This document shows, piece by piece, positions 56,206-64,000 of a stretch of 64,000 nucleotides of DNA. Position 1 is the stretch's first letter, and each line of letters opens with the position of its first letter. The notes below the pieces were generated by a model, which searched no databases, was not told the origin of the DNA, and saw only the letters and a list, made by a program, of their open reading frames with translations. The position numbers and the translations under genes are program-made. The stretch comes from Alkalihalobacillus bogoriensis ATCC BAA-922 (GTDB lineage: Bacteria > Bacillota > Bacilli > Bacillales > Bacillaceae_F), in contig NZ_JHYI01000011.1 of the NCBI RefSeq assembly GCF_000621445.1, positions 62,001-126,000 on the forward strand. The letters are read 5' to 3'.

Positions 56206-56313
56206 AGATAAGAAATATGTTGGTACAGCAGTGAAGTCTTTAAAAGATGATTCTAGAAGAGAGAAGGCCGCCGCACTTCGCTGGAAACGAAAAGACGCTC
56301 CGGTGCTTTCTTA
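56206..56313 (+). repeat. dispersed repeat family 1, copy E (108 bp)
   Basis: AGATAAGAAATATG...AGCAGTGAAG...GATTCTAGAAGAGAGAAGG...GCCGCACTTCGC...AAAAGACGCTCC...CTTTCTTA. Begins in the terminator T-tail; no gene at its right end. Confidence 0.8.
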
Positions 56314-56511
56314 CTTATATACTCTTTATTAACAGCGCGTGGCATGTCGTGTTTTATCCATTCGTTTTGCTTCACTCATTTTTCGCTCCCTGCGTTTATT
56401 TGATTATTGTCATTTGAGAAAAAAAATTTAAAAATAGTATCATAAAAACAGATTGTTTGGTTACCTTAACGGTGTAATAAAAAACCATTTATATTATTAG
56501 GAGGAAACAAA

Positions 56512-56850
56512 ATGTATCAACAACAATTTACACAAATGACGTCTGGAAACCAAATTCAACAATCTCTTCAACAAATGCAACAAATGGAGCAACAAAATGC
56601 TAATCAATTAAGACATATCGCTGGGCAGTTACAACAAATGAGTGAAAACGAAAGTGCAGCAACTCGTCAAATCCAACAGCTTCAACAATATTGCAGCCAG
56701 CTTATTCAAGAAAACCAACGTTTATCTTCGCAAATGATGAACCAACAAGCTATGACACATATGTCGATGCCTCAGCAACAACAGCAATCTTCTCAACAAC
56801 ATATCCAACATCAGCAACACCAACAACATACTCCAAACCAAATGATGTAA
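56512..56850 (+). CDS. Gln-rich low-complexity protein
   Basis: 112 residues, about a third Gln, with a central predicted coiled coil (NANQLRHIAGQLQQMSENESAATRQIQQLQQYCSQLIQENQRL, heptad pattern, quoted in part) and a Gln/His/Met tail (MPQQQQQSSQQHIQHQQHQQ). AGGAGG lies 7 nt before the ATG. Such proteins occur among spore coat/crust components and stress-induced low-complexity proteins of Bacillus; the proximity of the SASP gene fits a spore role but is weak evidence. Family not recognised. Confidence 0.6.
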   Translation: MYQQQFTQMTSGNQIQQSLQQMQQMEQQNANQLRHIAGQLQQMSENESAATRQIQQLQQYCSQLIQENQRLSSQMMNQQAMTHMSMPQQQQQSSQQHIQHQQHQQHTPNQMM

Positions 56851-56921
56851 GTGTAAAACTTTGTCAACCAAATTTTTTGTGAATTTGTAAATTAATTACA
56901 TTAACACTATATATAACGTAG

Positions 56922-56957
56922 AAACCGCTTAAACACTTGTTTTATGCGGTTTTTTTG
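56922..56957 (+). terminator. terminator after the Gln-rich gene
   Basis: AAACCGC paired with GCGGTTT around an A/T-rich loop, then seven T. Confidence 0.8.
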
Positions 56958-57074
56958 TCTGTAATTGATAAATTATAAACGGAGACCGCTTTCAAAACAG
57001 CCAAAGTTTGTTCACCATTAGACATTTTTTTCCGTGCTATAATGAACTCATAAGGAACAAGGAGTTGATAACAG

Positions 57075-57302
57075 ATGATACTATGTGAGTGGAAAAACTT
57101 TTCAACCGATACTGAGACTTATACACTGGAGCTTTTTGAACAACTTGTGGAAGATGAGTTTGAAGCGATGCTAATTGAAGAAGGAAATGACATCCCATCG
57201 TATGTTTGGACATCTAATTTCGTTTGTATTATTAAAGTGAATACGAGAATGTTTAGTGATATTCAAATTACTAAAATTCAAAGAAATCCCGTATGTGAAT
57301 AG
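57075..57302 (+). CDS. 75-residue protein of unknown function
   Basis: Soluble, acidic N-terminal half (FEQLVEDEFEAMLIEEGND) and a more basic C-terminus. AAGGAG lies about 10 nt before the ATG and TATAAT is found about 35 nt upstream at 57038-57043, without a clear -35 box. No family recognised. It is followed by adhE with a 70-nt gap and a Rex-like site, so it is probably a separate gene rather than part of the adhE unit. Confidence 0.6.
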   Translation: MILCEWKNFSTDTETYTLELFEQLVEDEFEAMLIEEGNDIPSYVWTSNFVCIIKVNTRMFSDIQITKIQRNPVCE

Positions 57303-57324
57303 AATCTATTCTATTTAACATAAC

Positions 57325-57342
57325 TTGCTCAATGCTTCACAA
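57325..57342 (+). promoter_or_regulatory. candidate Rex operator before adhE
   Basis: TTGCTCAATGCTTCACAA against the Rex pattern TTGTGAAnnnnTTCACAA: perfect right half-site, degenerate left half. It is 30 nt before the adhE start. Weak by sequence but expected for a fermentative NADH-consuming enzyme. Confidence 0.35.
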
Positions 57343-57371
57343 AGTCTTTTATAAAAAAAGGAGTGGAAAAA

Positions 57372-59975
57372 ATGGCAGTTTCACAAAGAGAAGTTAAACA
57401 AAAACAAAATGTAACAGAAACAATTAACAGCTTAGTAGCAAACGCACAAGTAGCATTAAAGGAATTTTTAGAATTTGACCAAGAAATGATTGACAAAATT
57501 GTGAAGGAAATGGCGCTAGCAGGGTTAGACCAACATATGCCGTTAGCGAAACTAGCGGTTGACGAAACAAAACGTGGGGTATATGAAGATAAAATTATTA
57601 AGAATATATTCTCAACTGAATATATTTATCACAACATTAAGTATGATAAAACAGTAGGGATTATTAATGAAAATACGCAAGATGGAATGATTGAAATCGC
57701 TGAGCCTGTTGGTGTTGTGGCAGGGGTGACTCCAGTCACAAATCCAACGTCTACGACGATGTTTAAAGCACTTATTGCAATTAAAACGAGAAATCCAATT
57801 ATCTTTGCTTTCCATCCATCTGCGCAAAAATGTAGTAGTGAAGCAGCAAGAATTTTACGTGATGCGGCGTTTTTAGCAGGGGCACCACAGCATTGCATTC
57901 AGTGGATTGAAACACCATCTATTGATGCAACACAACAACTGATGAATCATGAAGGAGTTGCTCTTGTTTTAGCTACTGGTGGAGCGGGAATGGTGAAATC
58001 AGCGTATAGTACTGGAAAACCTGCCCTTGGAGTAGGACCAGGAAATGTTCCTTGCTTTATTGAAAAAACTGCGAATATTAAACGTGCTGTGAACGATTTA
58101 ATGTTGTCAAAAACATTTGATAACGGGATGATTTGTGCTTCTGAGCAAGCAGTAATCGTTGAAAAACCGATTTATGATGATGTTAAAAACGAATTAATTG
58201 AAAACAATTGTTACTTTTTATCACCTGAAGAAAAAGCAAAAGTTGAAAAACTTGTTATTAATGAAGAATCATGCGCGGTAAATCCTAATATCGTAGGAAA
58301 ACCGGCTTATGAAATTGCAAAACTAGCAGGTGTTGAAGTCCCTGTAGATACAAAAATCCTTATCGCTGAAACAACAACAGTTGGACCAGAAGAACCACTA
58401 TCTCGTGAAAAATTAAGTCCTGTTCTTGCTTGCTTTAAAGTAGCAAATGCACAAGAAGGGTTACAGCGAGCTGAAGAAATGCTGGAGTTTGGTGGGTTAG
58501 GTCACTCTGCCGTCATTCATACAGAAGATGAAAGCATCATGCGTCAATTTGGTATTCGTATGAAAGCTGGTCGTATTATTACAAATGCACCATCGTCACA
58601 AGGTGCGATTGGTGACATATATAATGCTTACTTGCCTTCTTTAACACTAGGTTGCGGTTCTTATGGGAAAAATTCAGTTTCTTCTAACGTAGGTGCTGCA
58701 AATCTACTCAATGTAAAACGTCTATCTAGGAGAAATGTGAATATGCAATGGTTTAAAGTTCCACCTAAAATTTATTTTGAAAAATATTCTACTCAATATT
58801 TACAAAAAATGCCGAACATCTCAAGAGCTCTTATTGTCACTGACCCTGGGATGGTGAAGTTAGGCTATGTTGATAAAGTGCTATATTATTTAAGAAAACG
58901 TCCAGATTATGTCCATTGTGAAATTTTCTCTGATGTTGAACCGGATCCATCAATTGAAACAGTGATGAAAGGTGCAGAAATGATGAGAAGCTTTGAGCCT
59001 GACGTCGTTATTGCACTAGGTGGGGGTTCAGCAATGGATGCTGCAAAAGGAATGTGGCTATTTTATGAGCATCCTGAAACCGACTTTAATGGATTAAAGC
59101 AAAAATTCCTTGATATCCGTAAACGTGTGTTTAAATATCCTAGATTAGGAGAAAGGGCTCAATTCGTTGCGATTCCAACGACATCTGGAACTGGTTCTGA
59201 AGTTACTTCTTTCTCAGTTATTACTGATAAAAAGAATAATGTAAAATATCCACTAGCAGATTATGAATTAACACCGGACGTTGCGATTATTGACCCGCAA
59301 TTTGTTATGACAGTACCACCTCATATTACAGCAGATACAGGAATGGATGTATTAACACATGCTCTTGAAGCGTATGTATCTATCATGGCTAATGATTATA
59401 CTGACGGTTTGGCTATGAAAGCGATCCAACTTGTATTTGAATATTTACCACGAGCATATCGCAACGGTAATGATGAAGTGGCACGTGAAAAAATTCATAA
59501 TGCATCAACAATTGCAGGAATGGCATTTGCCAATGCGTTTTTAGGAATTAATCATAGCTTAGCTCATAAATTAGGAGCTGAATTCCATATTGCCCATGGT
59601 CGTTCAAACGCGATATTAATGCCACATGTTATTCGCTTTAATGCAACAAAACCGAAAAAATTCACTGCATTTCCGAAATATGAGCATTTTATTGCTGACA
59701 AACGATATGCTGAAATTGCAAAAGTATTAGGTCTTCCAGCAAAAACAACAGAAGAAGGGGTAGAAAGCTTAATTCAAGCGGTTATTAAACTAGGTAAAGA
59801 GTTAAATATCCCGATGAGTATTGCAGCAAATGGTGTCGATAAAAAAGAATTTGAAAGTAAAATTGACCTGTTAGCTGACCGTGCATTCGAAGACCAATGT
59901 ACAACAGCAAATCCAAAGTTACCGTTAGTTACAGAATTAGCTGAGATTTACCGTCAAGCTTATAAAGGTGTGTAA
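57372..59975 (+). CDS. adhE: bifunctional acetaldehyde-CoA / alcohol dehydrogenase AdhE
   Basis: 867 residues. N-terminal CoA-acylating aldehyde dehydrogenase (about 10-440) with active Cys255 in GMICASEQAVIV and the Rossmann VGPGNVPCFIE; C-terminal iron-dependent alcohol dehydrogenase (about 450-867) with IALGGGSAMDAAK, PTTSGTGSEVTSF, and the iron-binding EFHIAHGRSNAILMPHVIRF. It reduces acetyl-CoA to ethanol and regenerates two NAD; it forms spirosomes in relatives. AAGGAG is 8 nt before ATG 57372 (frame also opens at GTG 57363). Its presence implies fermentative growth ability. Confidence 0.97.
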   Translation: MAVSQREVKQKQNVTETINSLVANAQVALKEFLEFDQEMIDKIVKEMALAGLDQHMPLAKLAVDETKRGVYEDKIIKNIFSTEYIYHNIKYDKTVGIINENTQDGMIEIAEPVGVVAGVTPVTNPTSTTMFKALIAIKTRNPIIFAFHPSAQKCSSEAARILRDAAFLAGAPQHCIQWIETPSIDATQQLMNHEGVALVLATGGAGMVKSAYSTGKPALGVGPGNVPCFIEKTANIKRAVNDLMLSKTFDNGMICASEQAVIVEKPIYDDVKNELIENNCYFLSPEEKAKVEKLVINEESCAVNPNIVGKPAYEIAKLAGVEVPVDTKILIAETTTVGPEEPLSREKLSPVLACFKVANAQEGLQRAEEMLEFGGLGHSAVIHTEDESIMRQFGIRMKAGRIITNAPSSQGAIGDIYNAYLPSLTLGCGSYGKNSVSSNVGAANLLNVKRLSRRNVNMQWFKVPPKIYFEKYSTQYLQKMPNISRALIVTDPGMVKLGYVDKVLYYLRKRPDYVHCEIFSDVEPDPSIETVMKGAEMMRSFEPDVVIALGGGSAMDAAKGMWLFYEHPETDFNGLKQKFLDIRKRVFKYPRLGERAQFVAIPTTSGTGSEVTSFSVITDKKNNVKYPLADYELTPDVAIIDPQFVMTVPPHITADTGMDVLTHALEAYVSIMANDYTDGLAMKAIQLVFEYLPRAYRNGNDEVAREKIHNASTIAGMAFANAFLGINHSLAHKLGAEFHIAHGRSNAILMPHVIRFNATKPKKFTAFPKYEHFIADKRYAEIAKVLGLPAKTTEEGVESLIQAVIKLGKELNIPMSIAANGVDKKEFESKIDLLADRAFEDQCTTANPKLPLVTELAEIYRQAYKGV

Positions 59976-59989
59976 TACGAATAAGAGAA

Positions 59990-60022
59990 AAAAGGATGCC
60001 TACACAATGGCATCCTTTTTTT
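59990..60022 (+). terminator. terminator after adhE
   Basis: AAAGGATGCC paired with GGCATCCTTT around an 8-nt loop, then T-run into repeat copy F. Confidence 0.92.
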
Positions 60023-60023
60023 A

Positions 60024-60137
60024 AAGATTAAGAAAGCATAAAATTTTTGGTGTAGCGAAGCTTTGAAAGCTATTTCAAGAAGAGCGAAGGCTCCGCACTT
60101 CGCTTGAAAGAAAAGACGCTCCCTCCGTTTTCTGTTA
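60024..60137 (+). repeat. dispersed repeat family 1, copy F (114 bp)
   Basis: AAGATTAAGAAAGC...GCGAAGCTTTGAAAGCT...AAGAAGAGCGAAGGCTCCGC...CTTCGCTTGAAAG...AAAAGACGCTCC...TTTTCTGTTA. Starts in the adhE terminator T-run. Confidence 0.8.
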
Positions 60138-60151
60138 TTTATGGTAAGTAA

Positions 60152-60335
60152 GCGGCCATGAAAACCGTTATCTGTGAACATAATAGCTAGCGTTTTGGAA
60201 CGTTGGTGGACACAGGAGCAGTTAATCATAATATATCGCTAGGAATAGTGTTACTTTTGTGGTAATAAGGGCTCATGTGGCCGCTAAAAAACGGAAACCT
60301 GTATGATGTTCACAAATTACGGCTGCTCTGGCCGC
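60152..60335. repeat. element bounded by 30-nt imperfect inverted repeats
   Basis: Left arm GCGGCCATGAAAACCG...TGTGAACAT (60152-60181); right arm ATGTTCACAAATTACGG...GGCCGC (60306-60335). About 22 of 30 positions pair. The 184-bp unit has no open frame and sits between convergent genes adhE and clpE. MITE-like in form, but no transposase or duplicated target was recognised. Confidence 0.6.
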
Positions 60336-60344
60336 AAAAGTGGG

Positions 60345-62450
60345 TTATTTAGCAGAAACTGTAATCTCATCATCGACGAGTTCAATTGTAAAATGTGTAG
60401 CAGATGGGTTATCAATGATAAATTCTGAAATGGAGTCTTCAATTTTTTCTTGAATTACTCTGCGAAGAGGACGTGCGCCAAATGCTGGGCTATATCCTAA
60501 CTCTGCTAATTTTACTTTGGCTTCTTCAGAAATGTCGAGTGATAGTTGGAGCTCTGCCAAACGCTCTGCTACATCGTAAATGAGCAAATCGACTATTTTA
60601 ATAAGAGCTTCTTTTTGTAATGGTTTGAATTCAATAATCGAATCGATTCGATTTAAAAACTCGGGCTTAAAGAAAGAACGAAGAGAGTCTGTTAACGTTG
60701 ATGAATGTTGGTCTTCATTGTTTGTTTGTTGTTCAAACCCAACAGTATTTTTCTTTTGTCCGACACCAGCATTTGATGTCATAATGATGACAGTGTCTTT
60801 AAACGAAACGACACGACCTTGACTGTCTGTTAAGTGCCCATCCTCTAAGATTTGTAAAAACAGATGCATCACATCTGGATGAGCTTTTTCAATTTCATCA
60901 AACAATAAAATGCTATAAGGATTTCGTCTTACTTTTTCAGTAAGCTGTCCACCTTCATCAAAGCCAACATATCCTGGAGGTGAACCGATGAATTTAGAGA
61001 CGGAATGCTTTTCCATAAATTCACTCATATCTAAACGGATCATCGCATCTTTCTTTCCAAACAATTCATTGGCTAAGCTTTTTGTTAATTCGGTTTTTCC
61101 TACTCCTGTTGGACCAACAAACAGAAAGCTAATTGGACGGTTTTTTGGCTTTAAGCCAGCTCTTTGACGTTTAATGGCCTTTGCCACTTTTGTAACGGCT
61201 TCATCTTGACCAATAATTTTTGATGCTAACTGTTTTTCTAATTCTTTCATTTTCTCTTGCTCGGCTTTTTGCAATTTTGTGACAGGAATTCCTGTCTTTT
61301 TTTCGATTAAGGCTTGGATATGTTCAATAGTAACAGTTTTAGCTTCGTTTGGTATATTTTTTAATTTTTCTTCAATTTGTAGTTCTTCGACGCGTAATGT
61401 AGCTGCTGTTTCATAATCTTCTTGCTCAGTTGCTTGGACTTTTAAAGCTGCTATTTCCTCTAGTCGTTGTTCAAGTTCAACAGTTGGAGAATCTTCTTGT
61501 TCAAGTGATAATTTCGCCCCGATTTCATCAAGTAAATCAATCGCTTTATCTGGTAAATAGCGATCTTGAATATAGCGGTTTGATAATGAAACACATGCAT
61601 GGATGACTTCATCCGAATAACGTACTTCATGGTACTGTTCATAAAGTGGCCGAATCCCTTTTAAGATTTCAATCGCTTTTTCATACGATGGTTCCTTTAC
61701 TAAAATCGGTTGAAAGCGGCGTTCAAGTGCCGGGTCTTTTTCTATCATTCGGAATTCCGTTAATGTAGTTGCACCAATCAGTTGAAGTTTTCCTCGAGCG
61801 AGAGCAGGCTTTAGTATATTACTCGCATCCATTGAGCCTTCTGTAGCTCCAGCTCCTACAATTTGATGAATTTCATCAATGAAAATGATCGTGTCCTGTT
61901 GCTTTTCTAATTCAGATACTAGTTGTTTCATTTTTTCTTCGAATTGTCCACGATAACTCGTCCCTGCCACGAGAGTAGACATATCGAGAACATATACTTG
62001 TTTGTTTTTCATTTTTTTAGGTACATTTCCTTCTACAATGCGAAGGGCAAGTCCTTCAGCAATCGCTGTTTTTCCGACACCCGCTTCACCAATAAGAACG
62101 GGATTATTTTTTGTACGCCGACTTAATACTTCGACCATCCGTTGAATCTCATCATCTCGTCCTATGACAGTATCAATTTCTCCTTGTTTTGCTGCTGTTG
62201 TTAAATTCCGGCCATATTCATCTAAAAATGAATGATTTGTTTTGTCATTGTCTTTTGTTCTCGTTTGTGGTCTTTGATGTTGATGAAAAAAGGAGTGCAA
62301 AAATTCATTGCCAGATACGTTATTCATAGTATTTGGGTGATGAACTTGAGTAAAGCAAGATTCACAAAGGTGAAGTAGACGTTGACTATTGTTTATGGAC
62401 ACATGAACTTGGATAGATGCTTGATGATTGTTACAAACTTGACATTTCAT
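60345..62450 (-). CDS. clpE: ATP-dependent Clp protease ATP-binding subunit ClpE
   Basis: 701-residue AAA+ unfoldase feeding ClpP. N-terminal zinc finger [10 protein letters not shown]...HLCESC (CxxC...CxxC), then AAA1 with [16 protein letters not shown] (Walker A) and FIDEIHQ, UVR motif near 330-360, AAA2 with [15 protein letters not shown] and [11 protein letters not shown], and the C-terminal D2-small domain [14 protein letters not shown]. The zinc finger and UVR mark ClpE rather than ClpC. GGAGG is 6 nt before the ATG. The upstream promoter contains CtsR-type repeats, as expected. Confidence 0.96.
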   Translation of the reverse strand: MKCQVCNNHQASIQVHVSINNSQRLLHLCESCFTQVHHPNTMNNVSGNEFLHSFFHQHQRPQTRTKDNDKTNHSFLDEYGRNLTTAAKQGEIDTVIGRDDEIQRMVEVLSRRTKNNPVLIGEAGVGKTAIAEGLALRIVEGNVPKKMKNKQVYVLDMSTLVAGTSYRGQFEEKMKQLVSELEKQQDTIIFIDEIHQIVGAGATEGSMDASNILKPALARGKLQLIGATTLTEFRMIEKDPALERRFQPILVKEPSYEKAIEILKGIRPLYEQYHEVRYSDEVIHACVSLSNRYIQDRYLPDKAIDLLDEIGAKLSLEQEDSPTVELEQRLEEIAALKVQATEQEDYETAATLRVEELQIEEKLKNIPNEAKTVTIEHIQALIEKKTGIPVTKLQKAEQEKMKELEKQLASKIIGQDEAVTKVAKAIKRQRAGLKPKNRPISFLFVGPTGVGKTELTKSLANELFGKKDAMIRLDMSEFMEKHSVSKFIGSPPGYVGFDEGGQLTEKVRRNPYSILLFDEIEKAHPDVMHLFLQILEDGHLTDSQGRVVSFKDTVIIMTSNAGVGQKKNTVGFEQQTNNEDQHSSTLTDSLRSFFKPEFLNRIDSIIEFKPLQKEALIKIVDLLIYDVAERLAELQLSLDISEEAKVKLAELGYSPAFGARPLRRVIQEKIEDSISEFIIDNPSATHFTIELVDDEITVSAK

Positions 62451-62483
62451 AATATGACCTCCTAAAATTTATTTGTTATTGAC

Positions 62484-62581
62484 TTTGATTAACTTTGACC
62501 AATAGTGTGTAAAAAAACTATCCGAGTTGGATAGGGATTAATCTTTATCAATATTATATCTGACCTTTTTTGACCTTTCAA
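62484..62581 (-). promoter_or_regulatory. clpE sigma-A promoter with CtsR boxes
   Basis: On the minus strand: TTGAAA (62581-62576), 17 nt, TATAAT (62558-62553). The spacer is GGTCAAA-AAA-GGTCAGA, a CtsR heptad repeat (62575-62561). A second, weaker repeat, GGTCAAAGTT-AATCAAAG, lies at 62500-62484 in the leader. Confidence 0.88.
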
Positions 62582-62730
62582 GTCTTATGCTTAAATGATT
62601 GTATAACGTTTGGCTAAAAGGAAATGATAACAAACGCACTACAGGTTATTATGAATAATAAGAATGAAGAATTGATTATTGAGAAAAATAAAACGAATCC
62701 ATATAAATAAGGGGTAAGGAGGGTCTTTTG

Positions 62731-63015
62731 TTGCAAATTTATTTCTCACCTGAATTTCTAAAAGAAGATGCACAAGTTCTTAATGTCGTTACAGATAATA
62801 ATGAAGCAGTAGGATATTTAGCATTTTTAATGGAAGAAAAGAAAATGTACGTATATGGTCAATTACAAGAAGGTGGAGTTGAGGCGGATTTTAAAGATTT
62901 AATTAAACCGTACTTAGAAGGGTTAACGAAATTAAAGTCAGATATGGAAGTTTACTCCTTTGTTTCTGTTGGCGGTTCTAAAATAGAGCTTGAAAATGAA
63001 GAAGGAAAACAATAA
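62731..63015 (+). CDS. 94-residue protein of unknown function
   Basis: Soluble, acidic/hydrophobic mix (MQIYFSPEFLKEDAQVLNVV; LENEEGKQ end). TTG start: AAGGAGGG is 7 nt before TTG 62731 (and 4 nt before TTG 62728). No signal peptide, membrane helix or family recognised. It is transcribed away from clpE, followed by a strong terminator shared with the YitT-family gene. Confidence 0.7.
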   Translation: MQIYFSPEFLKEDAQVLNVVTDNNEAVGYLAFLMEEKKMYVYGQLQEGGVEADFKDLIKPYLEGLTKLKSDMEVYSFVSVGGSKIELENEEGKQ

Positions 63016-63021
63016 TAATTA

Positions 63022-63056
63022 TATCCTTTCCTAAGCTCTCTAGGAAAGGATATTAC
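63022..63056. terminator. bidirectional terminator
   Basis: ATATCCTTTCCTA paired with TAGGAAAGGATAT around 7-nt loop, between convergent genes. Confidence 0.88.
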
Positions 63057-63667
63057 CTTTTACGAGTTCGGAATGAAGGGTTAAAAGAAGGTTGAATTTT
63101 CATATGATAAATAAAGTCGACAACTTTTGTAGAAACCCATTGTGAGATAATGGCTTTAATAATAATTCCCCAATCAATTACGAGTGCCGTTAAGATAAAA
63201 ATGGATCCGTTCATGAAAAAAAGGGGCTTACCAGGAAGTGTATTTCGATAAGTAGCAAATAATAAAGCGAGAACTCCCATTCCACCATTTGATACACCTT
63301 GCCTTAACAATAAACCAACTCCAATTCCTAGTAGTAACGAACCGATAAGTAAATCAAACCAAACATAAGTTGACGGCCTGTACATATCAACTTGAAAAAA
63401 ATTAATCGTTAATGAAGTGATTGTAATTCCATACATTGTTCCCATTGCACTTGCATTACCTAGCCATTTAATGGCGACAACAAGCAAAGAAAAATTAACT
63501 AACCAAAGAGCAAATCCGACCGGTATGGCAAACCAATAATTTAAAAGGACTGCAATTCCACCAGCACCTCCAGATGGAATGGAATGGGGAAAAAGAAAAA
63601 TAGCCATGGCAAACCCTTGGATTATACCGCCAGCAGTAATCATACAATATTTCTTTAGGAGCAACAT
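63053..63667 (-). CDS. YitT-family membrane protein, short form
   Basis: 204 residues, about six helices. Signature features of the YitT/DUF161 family: GIIQGFAMAIFLFPHSIPSGGAGGIAVLLN at the N-terminus (given in part), GIGVGLLLRQGVSNGGMGVLALL in the middle. Many YitT proteins add a cytoplasmic DUF2179 domain (about 80 aa); this one stops after the last helix with a basic tail FRTRKR, so it is of the short type. Function unknown. AAAGGAAATGAAGT precedes the ATG. Confidence 0.82.
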   Translation of the reverse strand: MLLLKKYCMITAGGIIQGFAMAIFLFPHSIPSGGAGGIAVLLNYWFAIPVGFALWLVNFSLLVVAIKWLGNASAMGTMYGITITSLTINFFQVDMYRPSTYVWFDLLIGSLLLGIGVGLLLRQGVSNGGMGVLALLFATYRNTLPGKPLFFMNGSIFILTALVIDWGIIIKAIISQWVSTKVVDFIYHMKIQPSFNPSFRTRKR

Positions 63668-63767
63668 ACTTCATTTCCTTTATCCATTTCAAACGCCCTC
63701 ATTTCCACTTTTGTTTGAGCTTGTCTTAGTAAATTATATGAAATGAATAAAGAGTTATGTCAAAAAA

Positions 63768-63803
63768 GAAGAGTACCTAGCCAAAGTGGCTAAGTACTCT
63801 ATA
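63768..63803 (-). terminator. terminator of the VOC-protein gene
   Basis: AGAGTAC...TAGCCA with TGGCTA...GTACTCT around AAG, 4 nt after the stop of the minus-strand gene at the right edge; T-run on the minus strand. Confidence 0.8.
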
Positions 63804-63806
63804 GAT

Positions 63807-64000
63807 TTAATAAACCATTGTTTGATCATGATAATATTTAAATTCTAGCAGATTATTGGAAGGGTCGATTAAAAAGAATGTGATATGTTCCTCTTGTTTT
63901 CCTTCAAACCTCACCATCCGTTTTTGAAAAAAAGGAAGGTTTCTGGATTCAGCTAATGTTAGAAGAGCCTCAAATTCTTGTTTGTTCGTAAAAGTGATTC
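63807..64000 (-). CDS. VOC-superfamily (glyoxalase/bleomycin-type) protein, C-terminal part
   Basis: The last 64 codons of a minus-strand gene that continues past the right edge. The reading frame ends ...ITFFLIDPSNNLLEFKYYHD...MVY-stop. The segment FLIDPSNNLLEFKYY is typical of the final strand of vicinal-oxygen-chelate proteins, where the Glu is a metal ligand; NLPFFQKR precedes it. Full length is expected to be about 130-150 residues. Enzyme class unknown (lyase, dioxygenase or resistance protein). Confidence 0.7.
   Translation of the reverse strand, partial: ITFTNKQEFEALLTLAESRNLPFFQKRMVRFEGKQEEHITFFLIDPSNNLLEFKYYHDQTMVY

Larger units (their letters stand above)
56153..56511. other. 359-bp intergenic region
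   Basis: Holds a terminator (56172-56202), repeat copy E (56206-56313) and about 190 bp without recognised features; a 16-codon frame on the minus strand is considered too short. Confidence 0.6.
59976..60344. other. 369-bp intergenic region
   Basis: Terminator (59990-60022), repeat copy F (60024-60137) and an element bounded by long imperfect inverted repeats (60152-60335). No coding remnant seen. adhE and clpE are convergent here. Confidence 0.7.

Noticed and set aside
56329-56379. 16-codon minus-strand frame with a GGGAG before its ATG
   Set aside because: Too short to judge, no promoter seen; could be chance.

Overview
The window is a 64 kb stretch of low-GC Gram-positive chromosome from an endospore-forming, motile member of the Bacillaceae. 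Evidence for this: AGGAGG-type ribosome binding sites, an alpha/beta-type spore protein gene and a spore-cortex hydrolase (SleL type), Fur, CtsR and Mn-riboswitch control sites of the Bacillus kind, three chemoreceptors, and many genes whose closest recognisable relatives are B. subtilis families (YpiB, DUF2515/YppC, YckD, YwaC, YkoY, HmoA, NrnB, SwrC, ClpE). No tRNA, rRNA, prophage, transposase gene or CRISPR array was seen. Both edges cut genes: a cytochrome bd subunit I gene on the left and a VOC-fold protein gene on the right.

Layout. 1-1849: cytochrome bd oxidase (subunit I C-terminus, subunit II, and a 28-residue small subunit). 1980-6010: 2-oxoglutarate dehydrogenase odhA-odhB. 6096-13230: PAS-PP2C phosphatase, HpaB-family monooxygenase, a 33-codon gene behind a strong promoter with operator-like boxes, HAD phosphatase, CobW GTPase, RarD permease, GNAT acetyltransferase. 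13541-26040: small and YpiB-like proteins, an Aas-like acyltransferase/acyl-ACP ligase, DUF2515, epimerase, EamA permease, ABC-F ATPase, HmoA, phosphotransferase, RecQ. 26186-29867: a four-gene unit of GAF-PP2C phosphatase, HATPase anti-sigma-like kinase, STAS antagonist and chemoreceptor. 29999-38117: TopB, FhuF-like protein, MarR-SwrC efflux operon, small alarmone synthetase. 38465-45560: membrane and secreted small proteins, two polytopic chemoreceptors, NrnB, YcgL-like nucleotidyltransferase, CarD-like regulator. 45781-47721: Mn riboswitch, TerC/YkoY, UppP. 47846-56850: Asn-rich spore-protein candidate, ExoR-like nuclease, WrbA, EamA, flavoprotein, SleL, GGDEF-EAL protein, SspA-type SASP, Gln-rich protein. 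57075-64000: AdhE, ClpE, YitT-family protein, VOC-protein end.

Themes. (1) Signalling: the 26-30 kb operon puts a complete partner-switch cassette (phosphatase, kinase-like ATPase, STAS protein) directly upstream of a chemoreceptor; a second SpoIIE-type phosphatase stands alone at 6.1-7.2 kb. (2) Metal homeostasis: Fur-type sites before hmoA and the fhuF-like gene, and a manganese riboswitch before terC-uppP whose aptamer closing helix overlaps the terminator stem. (3) Spore genes: a SigG-type promoter before the SASP gene and a weaker one before the Asn-rich gene.

The least explained content is intergenic. Six copies of one 64-190 bp repeat, all in the same orientation, lie mostly just after terminator T-runs. 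A second family is made of 22-nt units placed at nearly constant ~50/60/50-nt spacing in two loci, with outer and inner units inverted relative to each other. Single long inverted-repeat elements occur at 20.3, 23.7 and 60.2 kb.
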